Assembly: GCF_963675165.1 (NCBI RefSeq)
Contig: NC_087381.1
Coordinates: forward strand, 4,961,378-5,025,377
Source of the DNA: Halichondria panicea
Taxonomy: Eukaryota; Porifera; Demospongiae; Suberitida; Halichondriidae
DNA length: 64,000 nucleotides
Direction: 5' to 3'
The notes below the pieces were generated by a model. That model did no database searches. It was not told the DNA's origin and saw nothing but the letters and a program-made list of their open reading frames with translations. How positions within the stretch are numbered: position 1 is the stretch's first letter; every line of letters starts with the position of its first letter. Of this stretch, positions 27,142 through 37,900 are shown in pieces. The position numbers and the translations under genes are program-made.

Positions 27142-27464
27142 TTGCCTCTGTTTAATACGTAGTAAACTAGACGTAAAAAATAAGTTGCTGCTTTAGTCTA
27201 GACATGCATTATCATAAATTAATGTGAACTCAAGCCTGTTGTGTTTTCTGCTATGCTATCTATTACTGGTATTGATCATTCGCATACTAACCGTTACACC
27301 ATCTATTCCATTGCAGTCCCTCTCCTAAAAAGCAGAACAATGCTTCTAATCCCAATGGACCACCGTCAGCTCTGCCGCTTATCCCCGAAGAGAACCCATT
27401 CAACTTTAATATACCTAATCAATCCAATGGGGACACGGATCATGAAGTAGTAGCAAAGCTGTGA
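12087..27464 (+). CDS. Transmembrane semaphorin with a Calx-beta domain
   Basis: Twenty-two exons: 12087-12213, 14120-14225, 14629-14725, 15735-15884, 16164-16263, 17496-17657, 18538-18695, 18985-19126, 19437-19527, 19793-19974, 20049-20190, 21175-21266, 21686-21774, 22055-22093, 22279-22376, 22884-22994, 23947-23981, 24455-24589, 25540-25737, 25949-26007, 26312-26844, 27317-27464. All have GT-AG borders, and the phases sum to 997 residues plus stop. Residues 1-21 are a signal peptide. Residues about 43-580 form a Sema beta-propeller (CRNHIRVYES at 114, FVDYKREN near 249, DVLFLGTDNG near 509). A PSI domain follows (C584, DPYCVW at 599-604, C611), then a Calx-beta domain at about 640-751 (DGTATAGLDF, TVTITII). 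An unrecognised Cys-containing region of about 150 residues precedes a TM helix at about 907-934 and a 63-residue tail. Semaphorins are plexin ligands; the lack of a RasGAP tail argues against plexin. Exon 10's acceptor was chosen by phase and is the least certain. Confidence 0.88.
15885..16023. repeat. GT-rich tandem repeat in semaphorin intron 4
   Basis: Three to four copies of a roughly 44-base unit built from GAGTGGTGTGGGTGTGT and GTGTGTGTTT. It begins directly after the donor site of exon 4 (GTGAGT at 15885), so the repeat contains or abuts the 5' splice site and provides several similar GTGAGT decoys. Confidence 0.85.
16502..16664. mobile_element. Small MITE with CAAGGTTTCATCTAG ends
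   Basis: Left end CAAGGTTTCATCTAG (16502-16516) and right end CTAGATGAAACCCTG (16650-16664) are inverted repeats with one mismatch. They flank G-run and C-run sequence. A related single end (GATGAAACCCTG) occurs near 31752-31764. No coding capacity. Confidence 0.7.
16819..16922. repeat. Three-copy 36-base tandem repeat
   Basis: Three near-identical copies of a unit beginning GTGCAAGACCTAGATCTAAG. It lies just inside the left arm of the surrounding inverted-repeat element. Confidence 0.9.
16930..17254 (-). pseudogene. N-terminal HTH of an IS630/Tc1-like transposase, frameshifted
   Basis: The reading starts at ATG 17254 with MGEPGRTKSYHEDLRWRMVY, which resembles the start of IS630/Tc1-group transposases found in sponge and cnidarian genomes. 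After a stop near 17150 the homology continues in another frame as LFVAEATVWRVVDRFQHAGDVS, a helix-turn-helix of the paired or homeodomain-like type. No DDE catalytic region is present, so this is a dead fragment captured in a deletion derivative. Family assignment is by motif memory only. Confidence 0.55.
20868..21054. repeat. Four-copy ~45-base tandem repeat in semaphorin intron 11
   Basis: Four nearly identical copies of a unit with GTGGGTGGCCTGCTAACACAGG. Copies 2 and 3 carry GGTTATAAC and copies 1 and 4 carry GGTTGTAAC, so the array probably grew by unequal exchange or slippage. Confidence 0.9.
23131..23489. mobile_element. MITE with perfect ~33-base TIRs and TA target duplication
   Basis: The left end AGGCCACTCCAAATGAGACT and the right end are perfect reverse complements over at least 33 bases. 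TA flanks both sides (23129-23130 and 23490-23491), as expected for Tc1/mariner-type insertion. The element is 359 bases long, in semaphorin intron 16, and has no ORF. The perfect arms suggest recent insertion. Confidence 0.85.
24892..25410 (-). mobile_element. CCTCGGTG repeat family, copy 1
   Basis: A roughly 520-base non-coding repeat, seen three more times in this window (29810-30370, 30371-30901, 46098-46677), here in reverse orientation. The ends carry TGCCTCGGTG and CACCGAGGCA inverted motifs, and one end has the palindrome GCGCATGCGC. Between them are shared blocks such as TGCTACTCTACTTAGTAG and GCTCTGCACTAGAACGCTAG. It lies in semaphorin intron 18. Confidence 0.85.
25922..25940. repeat. 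C homopolymer at a polypyrimidine tract
   Basis: A run of about 19 cytosines immediately upstream of the acceptor of semaphorin exon 20 (exon starts 25949). It serves as, or has expanded within, the polypyrimidine tract, so its length could affect splicing. Homopolymers of this size are also prone to sequencing error. Confidence 0.8.
27088..27140. repeat. (CA)n microsatellite
   Basis: About 26 uninterrupted CA units in the last intron of the semaphorin gene. Confidence 0.95.
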
Positions 27465-28927
27465 TGTTATAATAATAGTTATGTAGCTTTTATTTTTATA
27501 AAAGTTTTAACTGTCACCACAGCTACGTACATGTAGCTTGTCTCACATTTTGCACTTATAACCCCCCTGTATGTTGATTAGTGTATAATGGGTATAGGTC
27601 GTTCCCAGTCGAGTTGTCTCTAAAATAACGCTAGGTATTTTCAACATCCTTCTATTAAAGAAAAATTGGCCTGAGAGGAGGCAGGGTATGGGTCGATGCA
27701 CGAGTTTGTTGAATATGATGTTGATGCCATGTGCTATTATTATCCACAAGTATGCCTTCCCTGTCCGTACGCGTCCGTCCCTGTGCACACACCAACCTGT
27801 AGCTGAGCTTGCATATAGTTTGTGTGATAGGTGAGCCGAATTATTATCTCTGCACAATTATGCTGTAAAGACGTAGTGATTATAAGTTTATAAGCAGCCG
27901 TAAAAAATGTACACGATGAGATTATCCCTATACCCTATTATAATTATAGTGGGCGGCTGTTGATCTGCTCCATGCGGTCCTTTAACTTTATAGACTTGAC
28001 TGTTTCTTGACTGTTTCATCAATTGTACGTGTACGTGTGAAGGGGTACATTTTGATTATCTTTGCTGCAGTTATCACGTTGTCAAGGTTACAAGGGTGTA
28101 ATAAAAAATCATGCATGGTTTGGTAAGGGGTCGCTGACACACAATTATAGCATGAGAGTCCTTGTATTTATGCAATAATTATACGATAACTTGCCCTCGG
28201 GGAACACTCGGTCTAATGCTATATCACCCTGGCCAGACGAACGAATTAGAAAGGCACAATGAAAAAGGAGAGCCTGCCTTGCTAAATCACGTGACGTGAC
28301 GGTAGACAAGTGGTTGACGAGTAAAAATGAACATGGGCAGTTACTATAGCTGGACGGAGCCTGGCAGGGCAAGAAGTGCCTGCAGACTTTCACCTAAAAG
28401 CTGTAGCATCATCGATAGTACGCCAGAATCAAGCCTGGAGACATATCGTAGGCGAGGGCTTACCTAGTAAAGGCTCTACATGTAGATCTATAGATCTAAC
28501 AGATGAGTTCAGAACTTGTACATGTAGATATTGCAGTATATCTGTCATTATAGATTTACAGACTAAAGTTAGGTCTCACAAGTCTATACTTCACTTAAAA
28601 ATGTTAATGTTCATTGTACACTGCTATAGCTAATGTATGTGTTCCTGTAAATGCGCACCAAGTACTAGCTGTGTGGGAGGAGATTTATTGCGAAGTACTC
28701 TCATTAAAATTGTCTACGTCAGTAGGGGATCACGCGACTTAGCAAGGCAGGCTCTTTGTCGCTTCCTTCTTTCTTTTGTTCTTCCAATTCCTCTCGTATT
28801 TTTTCTTATTGTGACAAAGAGCAGAAAAAGGAGGGTCTATACGAATTAAGGAGGCTATGTAATTTCCTGGAATTAAATACACCTCGATTGCCAATAATCA
28901 CTATTAGTATACATTTATACAGTAACC
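27465..28927. other. Region between semaphorin and TBC1D32, with repeat fragments
   Basis: No coding exon was supported. Two fragments of a dispersed repeat with AGGAGAGCCTGCCTTGCTAA occur here, at about 28262-28300 (plus) and 28733-28850 (minus); a third lies at about 31003-31110 (plus). In one frame the minus copy would read as a Lys/Glu/Arg-rich stretch. The promoter of TBC1D32 must lie near the end of this region, but I see no clear core-promoter motif. Confidence 0.5.
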
Positions 28928-31900
28928 ATGGACACCAAGACTCCCTCCAGTAGTGGCCGCTCGGACATGATAAATGCAGTGAGCCAACTGGTGTTCAACG
29001 TGAGCTCAGGCACGACGAGTCAGGTGGATCTGGGGGCCATCGCTATACAGGACGTGCTTGCACAGTTAGAGACCACCGATGAAAACTTTCACAGGTGAAG
29101 GGATGTACAGTAAAACCCAAAAGCCAACGTACATGTAAAGGCCATGCATGCATGCACCCAGGCCCCGTACGTTAGCTAGCGAAATTGAAGGGTCGTATGT
29201 TCATATTGTAGCCTCTGCATGGTGTATGACTATAAACCATGTACACCTCACCCTCAGGTTCAGTTGGTTTGTAACCATATGAGTCCTTATAATGTTACGT
29301 TACCCCTCCCCTCTCTTGTTTAGCTACGAGTTGGTGCGTACACTTCGTGCTCGAGTGGAGAAGGCGGTCGGCACGATGGTTGACGCCAGACTAGAGGCAG
29401 CTGGGGACGACCACAATGCCGTAGCCAGTATCACCAATGAGGTGCTCAACTCAACAGAGTAAGTGGTATACCGTTACCGTATATCCTCCAATGTTTTACG
29501 AATATCCGCGAACTTTGCGAGTTGCTTATGGCATCTATATATGCCTTGTATGACCACAATTCTTGCCTGAGAGCAAAGTGTCAACATTTTCTGCTGATTT
29601 GGCTTGCAACAAATTATAGTATGTAACATAATTATTATGGCCTCGATTCCAGCCGCCCTCGAAACTCGGAGAAGCGGCCATGCATGCGCATGCTTCATTC
29701 GCATACATTATCCTAAAAAGGGGGTAATCTGTATAGTTGTGGTACAAAAAACACTTGTACTATTTTGTATTCTGAAGTTGTAGTACCATGTCAACACCAT
29801 TACATTTTAATGCCTCGGTGCGCATGCGCAAGCGAGGCATACGGTAGTGTGTCTGTGTATCTGTCTGTCTGTCTGTCTGTCTGCGTGTAGACTGCTACAG
29901 CTGCTGAAGGATCAATGAATTGCAAGTAAGAGTTTCTGTAGGCTTCTAGCCATGTTTTCTTGGATATTAATTCGTGGATTTGCAAAATAATGCTTGGTTC
30001 TCGAGTTATGCCTAGTTTTGCTTACTTGGAATGCCATTGCAGCCTTTTCAGAAGAGTGCGTAGAAAAACTTATTCATGGAGTGTTGCTACTCTACTAGTT
30101 AGCTCTGCACTAAAACGCTAGCTATTAGTAGCTGCAAGAGTGAGAAGAGAGCTGCAAGGCCTTGCTGATGCAGCCATTCAGACTTGAACTTTTGGCATTG
30201 ATCGTTTTTAACAATAATCGCGTGGTCGATCATTACCAACTCTTTGAGTTTCCCTGTGATTCTGGATTCTGCCTAATGCATCATGATATAGATTAATTAG
30301 TGTGTAACTTTATGTTATAATGTAAATTATGTAGCCGGCATCTCCATCAGCACCCGCGGTGCTTTCATTATGCTTCGGTGCGCATGCGCATGCATGTGTG
30401 TGTGTGTGTGTAGACTGCTACAGCTGCTCAAGGATGAATCAAGTGCAAGTAAGAGTTTCTATATAGGCTTCTAGTCATGTTTTCTTGGATTTCAATTCGT
30501 GGATTTGCAAAATAATGCTTTGTTCTCGAGTTATGCCTAGTTTTGCTTACTTGGAATGCCATAAGCCTTTTCAGAACAGCACGTAGCCAAACTTGTTTAC
30601 CGAGTGTTGCTACTCTACTTAGTAGTTAGCTCTGCACTAGAACGCTAGCTATTGGTAGCTGCAAGAGTGAGAAGAGAGCTGCAAGGCTCTGCTGATGGCA
30701 GCCATTAATTTTAGACTTGAACTTTTGGCATCAATTGTTTTTAACAACAACCATGGTCGATCATTACCCACTCTTTGAGTTTTGCATGCAGCAAATTAAT
30801 TAAATGTTCATCATGACTAGTCTGTGTATAAAAGCTATTAGTAGCTTTATGTAGCTTTGGCATCTCCACTGAATGCATCAGCACCCGCGGTGCTTTCATT
30901 ATAAAGTTTTGTGCAAAAAATATGATTGTGCAAAGATGACTGAGTCCTGCTTTAGCTTACGCCTTTTCTTGTGTCAGGTGTCAAGCAAAGTTGTATAATA
31001 AGAAAATATACGTACGAGAGGAATTGGAGGAACAAAAAAGAAAGAAGGAAGCGACAAAGAAAAAGGAGAGCCTGCCTTGCTAAGTCGCGTGATCCCTACT
31101 CTGATTACCTGCCAAATACGTTTACAGCATGGATAAGCCTCCACAACAAGTCCTTATAGTTTAGATAGTGGTAGGTTTCGCTTCGTTGTATAAAATTGAG
31201 TAAAAGCTAAATAGCTCTACACGCGCGACTTATTCAAGGTATAGAGCTACACATTTACAGCTGAATTGATCCTTTACCGGTCTCTATTATAAATGTACTT
31301 CTTTATTATATTAATTGCGTAAACATACTCCTCTCATGGTTTTAAGTTTGGGGGGGAAGTTTGAAAGGAACCACGCGCGAAAAAGTTGAAACCACGCCCA
31401 TTTCAGATCGCCACACCCCCTATATTGTTTGTTGTTGGTGCCTATTAGCGATGTATTCCTGGCTGAATGTGCATTGACAGGCAACTCCATGTAACTTAAT
31501 TGGTATGCTGAATTTGTGGACCTTATCTATAAACCACGTCATGTACTACAAAAGCAATGGATAGATTTGTGGTAAGACTAGGTGATGACTAATCATCCTA
31601 GCTCTAGCAAAGCTACATGTAGCAAAAGACCGTGTCTAGATAATGTTGGGTATAGTACCCCTCTCTCACTCTCTGTCCCTCTCCCTCTCTCCTATTTTTC
31701 CCTCTTTTTTGGGGGGGAAGCTTCCCCCCCGCCCCCCCACTACTGAGATGAAACCCTGGTGGCATATATATACAGCTAGGGGCTCAGGGTGCTCAAGCAC
31801 CCCCCTAAGCTTAACTGTAAACTGTAATTTACTGGATAGCTGGTAGAGCTAGCTAGAGCTATAGCAGAATAGCTTTTATACTGATTGGAGACCACACACT

Positions 31901-34900
31901 TAAGATATCCAAGTTTCCTGGGCATGCGTACTGTGACTTATTTGCGTACAAGTTCAAGAGTCTGCATCAGAAGGTTGTTTCTTGTCACTGTCAGTGTCTA
32001 TATATCCAGAAAGCACCAGCATGCATGCAGAGGACTAGAAAAACCTGATCACACTAGTCTACCAATTAAGTAGAGGACAGAATCTTAATCAATAATTAAA
32101 CAATGAGTTTGATACTTGGTGATAGTAATTATTGTGCACTCTACCTTGTCACTAGCTGCTCAGTAGAGAGGTCTTTCAGTGGTCTGAGGAGAATAAAGAC
32201 AGCAGAACGATTGGCTAACTGGACTATTCTTCTATACACATACACTATAACATATACCTGTAGATTATTGGCAGTGGGTTTGCCTGTGTTTAGCACTATT
32301 TCACATGCATATTTTGACTCATGTTCAAACTGTTCTATCTCTGTTATCAACATGGTCATTATGTCACAAAAATATCCTCCAAAATGTATGTAATAGCTAA
32401 ACATTTTGTACATGTGAATGACGTTGTAGCGGATTGGAGTTATATATGCACTCGCCGAATTTCTTGTTTCTACGCTTTTTCGTGCTTTTCCTGGCAATCT
32501 TAGCAACATTTCATGTTTTTTTACAATGGCACGTAGTGTCTATATAGTGTTAGTTATTGCTGACACACATCTTATCATTACAGATGCAAACTATAGCTAA
32601 TTATAGTACATGTATATATTAGGCAGTTGGTAAATCTATCAGTTATATATACAGTTCCAGGGCATTAGCCATAATGCAGCTACTCAGTTAAACTATATAT
32701 AGCATCTCAGAGAAAATCTTTTCCACTGAGCCTCCCCTGACAAGTGGTCAGCTACGACATGCCCATTGGGGCATTCTGCAATAACAAGGAAATCCTTTTT
32801 ACAGCCAACATAAGGATCCGTGAGAGTGGAAGTGTGTACAGTTCCAGAGCAGCTGTTCCGCCCATCACACAGCCCCTTGGCCCAGTTGGTGGTAATGTGT
32901 CGAACGTTGGAGCTGAGATGGCTGGTACAGGTTAAACCATAATAGGCGAAGAGGACCGTCATGCCTACACCAGATAAAGAGGAGGAAATATAACATGTAT
33001 GCAGTTAATTCATAATCGCTAGTATACTCTGGATGAAATTCATACCATTATTATAATGGCTGTTTTCTTCAGCATCTTCATTGACATGAGCAGCTTGCAT
33101 GAACACCTTCTCTAGAGCCACTATATCTTCCGATTCAAGTTCAGCTGAAACATTAGCGCTGCTTATGATCAGTTTAAGAACAATTAGAGTGGCAAAAATG
33201 ACTGCTTTCATTGTCCCAGACTGCAATATTATATATATATAGTGTAATTTTTCACTCTCTTAGAAAATATAAAACGGCAATTAAATTCAACCCTTTTATA
33301 GTCCTGAGGGCATGCATGCATTCCCAGGAATGTGTATAGCCTCACATGCACACCTGCACAGTTAAAAAACCTGTATACCTATATCTATAGTGTCGTAGTA
33401 TACATGCATGTCTAGTAACGTGTAATACATGTCTATATATAGTGTCGTGTAGTATACATGTCTAGTAACGTGTAATACATGTCTAGTAACTTGTAGTACA
33501 TGTCTAGTGTAGTACATGTCTAGTGTCGTGTAGTACATGTCTAGTGTCGTGTAGTACATGTCTAGTGTCGTGTAGTGTACATGTCTAAAGTCTATTTGCG
33601 TTGAGTTCGACCACGGAAATTATGTGGTCAATTATGGCTTCATTTATGCTGTATGTGGTGGACAAGTATATAAGTATGCCTGGGACTTCTGCATGGAAAA
33701 TTCTAACTTTTAGCTGCATGGTTGGAGCTTATTAGCTCTATACAGCATAATTATAGATAGAAGCGCTTTTTAACAAGGAATCCAATATGGTATATGACAC
33801 AGAATATGACACAGAATTTCAGTAAAGTATGACAAAGTTATGACAACTTTATGAAGGTCAAACTCAACACAAAATTAATAGACTTTAGTGACGTGTATAG
33901 ACTAGTACATGTCTATTATAGTGACAGACATGCATGTTGGTCAGACTGATCGTGTGATGCTTCCACAATTAAATACAGACACTCTATGTAGGGTTAGTGT
34001 AAAAGCTGGAATGCGGAATGGAATGGAATATGGAATGACAAAATTAGGAGAGCTGCTGTTGGTGCTCTGACTTAAAAAGTGTTACAGAAGCCTTTATAGC
34101 TAGATCTAGCTGCGACCTTTATTCGAGGCGTGTATTACAACTGAAGTTATCCCGTACCAAGAACATGCAGTGGAAAAGAGTCGCTTAAGTAGAAGACTTT
34201 GTTGCTTCTTTTCTTATCCTATACAGGACCCTTCAGGCTTTTAACTTTGCTGTGATTCGGTCCACCTACATGTCTCATGCACAAAAGAAACTCTGTTATA
34301 AGTGTCAGTATGCCTCTAGTCAGCTTTCATGCGCTCTACTGCATAAATTCCTCTGGTTTCTATATATCTTATACTTGTAAACAGCCGAGGGTTAGCATTT
34401 CAGTGCTCTATAATTACATGCATGCATGATCAAGAATAATCATTGTATATAGTCTACCACAAACAAAATGTTTAGCGCTAGAGTCCTACGAATCTGTTCC
34501 ATTCTTAGTAATAAACGGCTACTTTTGCTATAATACTGTCTACATTTAGTCCAAACGGTTGTCAGTTATTTATCTATATACTATGGGGACAATCGATAGA
34601 GGTGGGTACCACACTCGTTCCTGCACAAGCAGTGAGTCCACCACAACAGAGCAGGTTGACATTGTGTGTGTTGGTGATACTCAAGCCTTGACAGGACAGT
34701 GGGTCAGTGCAGCGTATGTTGCAGCTGTAGTCTCCAGTGGGACACGTCACTCGAGCCTCGTTACAGGAATACTGGCCATCACAAATTATAGTGCAATTCT
34801 TGTTAGCGGGGCATGTGACGGCAGCATAACGGCAAGAATATCGACCAGTGCAGTTCATGGTTCCTTGTAATGCAATAGTCATTTCTTGACATGACCCTTC

Positions 34901-37900
34901 CCCATTGCAGGTCAAGCAGTTACTTTTTGGTCCACTTGTAAAGCGAGAACGCTGACAGGATCTGTAGCCACTGCATTCGACAGTACAGTCCCCAATACTG
35001 GGACAAATGATATCAATATAACGACATTGAGAATGAGCACTGTTACTCAGTCCAGTGCACCTGATGTTGCAGGTACTGTTCTCTTCACATATGATATCTG
35101 CAAAGTTCCCAATATAATCACCATAGTACCCGCCATCGAAGTTAAAGATACAGTTACTGCCTTGCTCACACACAAGGTTGGACCGTTGGCATGCTTGGTT
35201 TCCATTGAGGCAATTCACATCACACAAAGTATTCGGTGAGCACCTCACAGTCGCATATAAACAAGCAAAATAATCGGTGCAGTGTAGGTTGCAGTTTCCA
35301 TTAGAGCAGCCGAAGGTTGAGCGTGAGCATGAACTGTCACCGTAACAATTCATGTGACAACTTTTACCCAAGCATTCAGAGTTAAAATTAGAGCATGAAT
35401 CTTGTCCTTTGCAGTTGAGTAGGTAGCTTTTCCCTGGGGATTCAACAGTTGAATACGAGCACGATCGTTGGCCCTCACAAGAGAGGAGACAGTTGTCACC
35501 CGAGCACTGCATGACCGATGTCTGACATGCGTAATCACTCGAACAGTTCACATTACAGTTCCCCTGAGAGCATGTGGTGTTAGCTTGTTTGCAGGCATAC
35601 GTGTCATCACAATTGAGATTGCAATCTCCTAGTACACTCGGACATATAACACCAGTCCTGAAACAAGCATACGATTCCATGTCATTACAGTTTATTGTAC
35701 AGTTGTCTCGATTGGGACACACCAGCTGTTCGTGCCGACAGGTTGTATCCTCACAATTCACGATAGCGCTGTTCGGTATAGTACCTAAATATGATTATGT
35801 AACCAGAAAAGGTAACGATAATTATAGTAACTGTGGCGGTAATTGGGGATTCCACTAGGAGTCTACCCCTCCCACGGAGGACACCAAAAATGTTCAAGTG
35901 AACTATTATACACTGTGATTATAAATATGCCCTTGGATTCTGGTAAAAAAAACTTACACAAAGGGTCCACTTCCGAGCCACTCCAACTTCCCACTGCACA
36001 TGATCCAGTGCTCGAATCCTCACAAGTCCTAGTGACATCACCAACCAAAACATAGCCAGGGTCACACGAGTAGGTGGCAGTGGTGCCCACACCAAGGGGT
36101 TGGGCTGATGAGGGCATGGAAATGACAAGGGTACCATTAACAGGGGCCGCCATGACCTCAGGACAAACAATCACTGGGAATATGAACATTGCAACAATGG
36201 ATAATCAAATTTAAAACCATGAACGAGCAAACTGCTATACACTAAAAAGTATATCTACTTCACCTTGACATTCTGGCATTGTTCCAGCCCATGTTCCCAC
36301 TGAGTCCCTCTCTGGGTCCTCACAAGTCCTAGTGGGGGTTCCCAGTAGGGCATAGCCTAGGTCACATGAGTAGGTAGCCACTGACCCTACACTGAGGGGG
36401 TTGACCCCAGAGCTAATAGTCATACCACCGTTGTCTGGAGCCGTTAATGATGGACAGTAGACTGCCTCTACATAATAGACATGCAGTCTTTTAACAAGCT
36501 ACATTTCATTACACTGCACATGTAACCTTTACCATTAGATCTATATCTGCATAGTTGTAGGAACTATTATATATGGTACAAAGATTACCTTCACATATTG
36601 GGACATTTCCACTCCAAGATCCTCCAATTGCAGTTAGACACATTCTTGTACTTTGACCCACCAGCACATAGCCGAGGTTACAGGAGTAGATGGCCACTGA
36701 ACCAAGTCCAATGTTGCTGTTTTCAGCATCAGGAGTGAATGTGAGGACTCCATTGACAGGAGGTGTTAGTGGTGGACATGTTGTCACCTCTGCGAATAGT
36801 TGTGCAAGAAACAGTAAACGTTTACACATTTCAGTTATCTTTCTTGAATTCCGTACGGTGATACTTGAATACAAAGAGGGGATTAATGTTGGACCTAGCT
36901 GGCGTACCGTATTACTAGAATGTTTTGCGAGAATCAAACATTTGCGAATTTTGCGAGGGTTGATCAATTTACAAAAATAAAATCCGCAAAACCTACTAGT
37001 AAATATACACACGATCCTTGCCAGAACGCAATAGTTAGATCGCAAAGGGTCAATTTTCTGCTGATTTGGCTCATTCGCAAAGGTTTTTCACCCGCAAAAT
37101 ATTCTAGTAATACGGTATTAGGTGTGTGGCTTATCTATTTTTAGGATAGCCATATTTTTTTTATCAGATGCCGCATTACAGCATGCATGCATATACACAA
37201 ACCTGCACACGTTGGTTCACTTCCACTCCATATTCCTGTACTCCCTCCATCACTGACACAAGTCCTGGTAGCTTGTCCCACTAGTCCATAGCCATTGCTG
37301 CAGGAGTAAGTAGCTACAGCTCCCACGCCAAGGTTCACTCCGTGTGTGCCAGTGGAAACACTGACTTCTCCGTTAGTGGGTTCAGTCAACAACTGACATC
37401 TAATAAGTTCTGCAATGAGAAAAAGTACTCTAACATAAAGTCAATAGTTATGTGTGTGCAATCAAAATAATAGTAGCCCACGCATTGTTACAACAGTGGT
37501 ATATGTTTCACTTCTTTACAACACAGTATAGTATCACCTTCTGTTTTGTTTATTGTTTGTATACCTTCACATATCGGCGTAGTTCCACTCCAAGTTCCAA
37601 TTATCTCTCCTCTAGCATCATCACAAGCCCTGGTTGTCTGGCCAACAAGAATGTAACCAGAATCACAAGTATAGGTAGCAGTAGTGTCCACACTGATCAC
37701 CTGACTGCTCAATATCACATCTCCGTTCTCTGGTGTGGGAGGCTCCAAACAAATTATTGCTAGAATTATAAACAAATTTAACAGTTGAATCTTTTGTACA
37801 CCATGCATGCACACTTTCATTGGCACCAATAATTTCAGCTATAAAGCATAGACAAATTATGCAGTTCTGGGCAATTATTACTAATTATGATCTAGCGGGT

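Noticed and set aside
12087..27464. Identification as a plexin
   Set aside because: The cytoplasmic tail is 63 residues with no RasGAP domain, and there are no IPT/TIG repeats; semaphorin fits better.
34559..35858. Plus-strand ORFs across the Cys-repeat exon
   Set aside because: They are shadows; the minus-strand frame is much longer, Cys-periodic and joined in phase to seven upstream exons.
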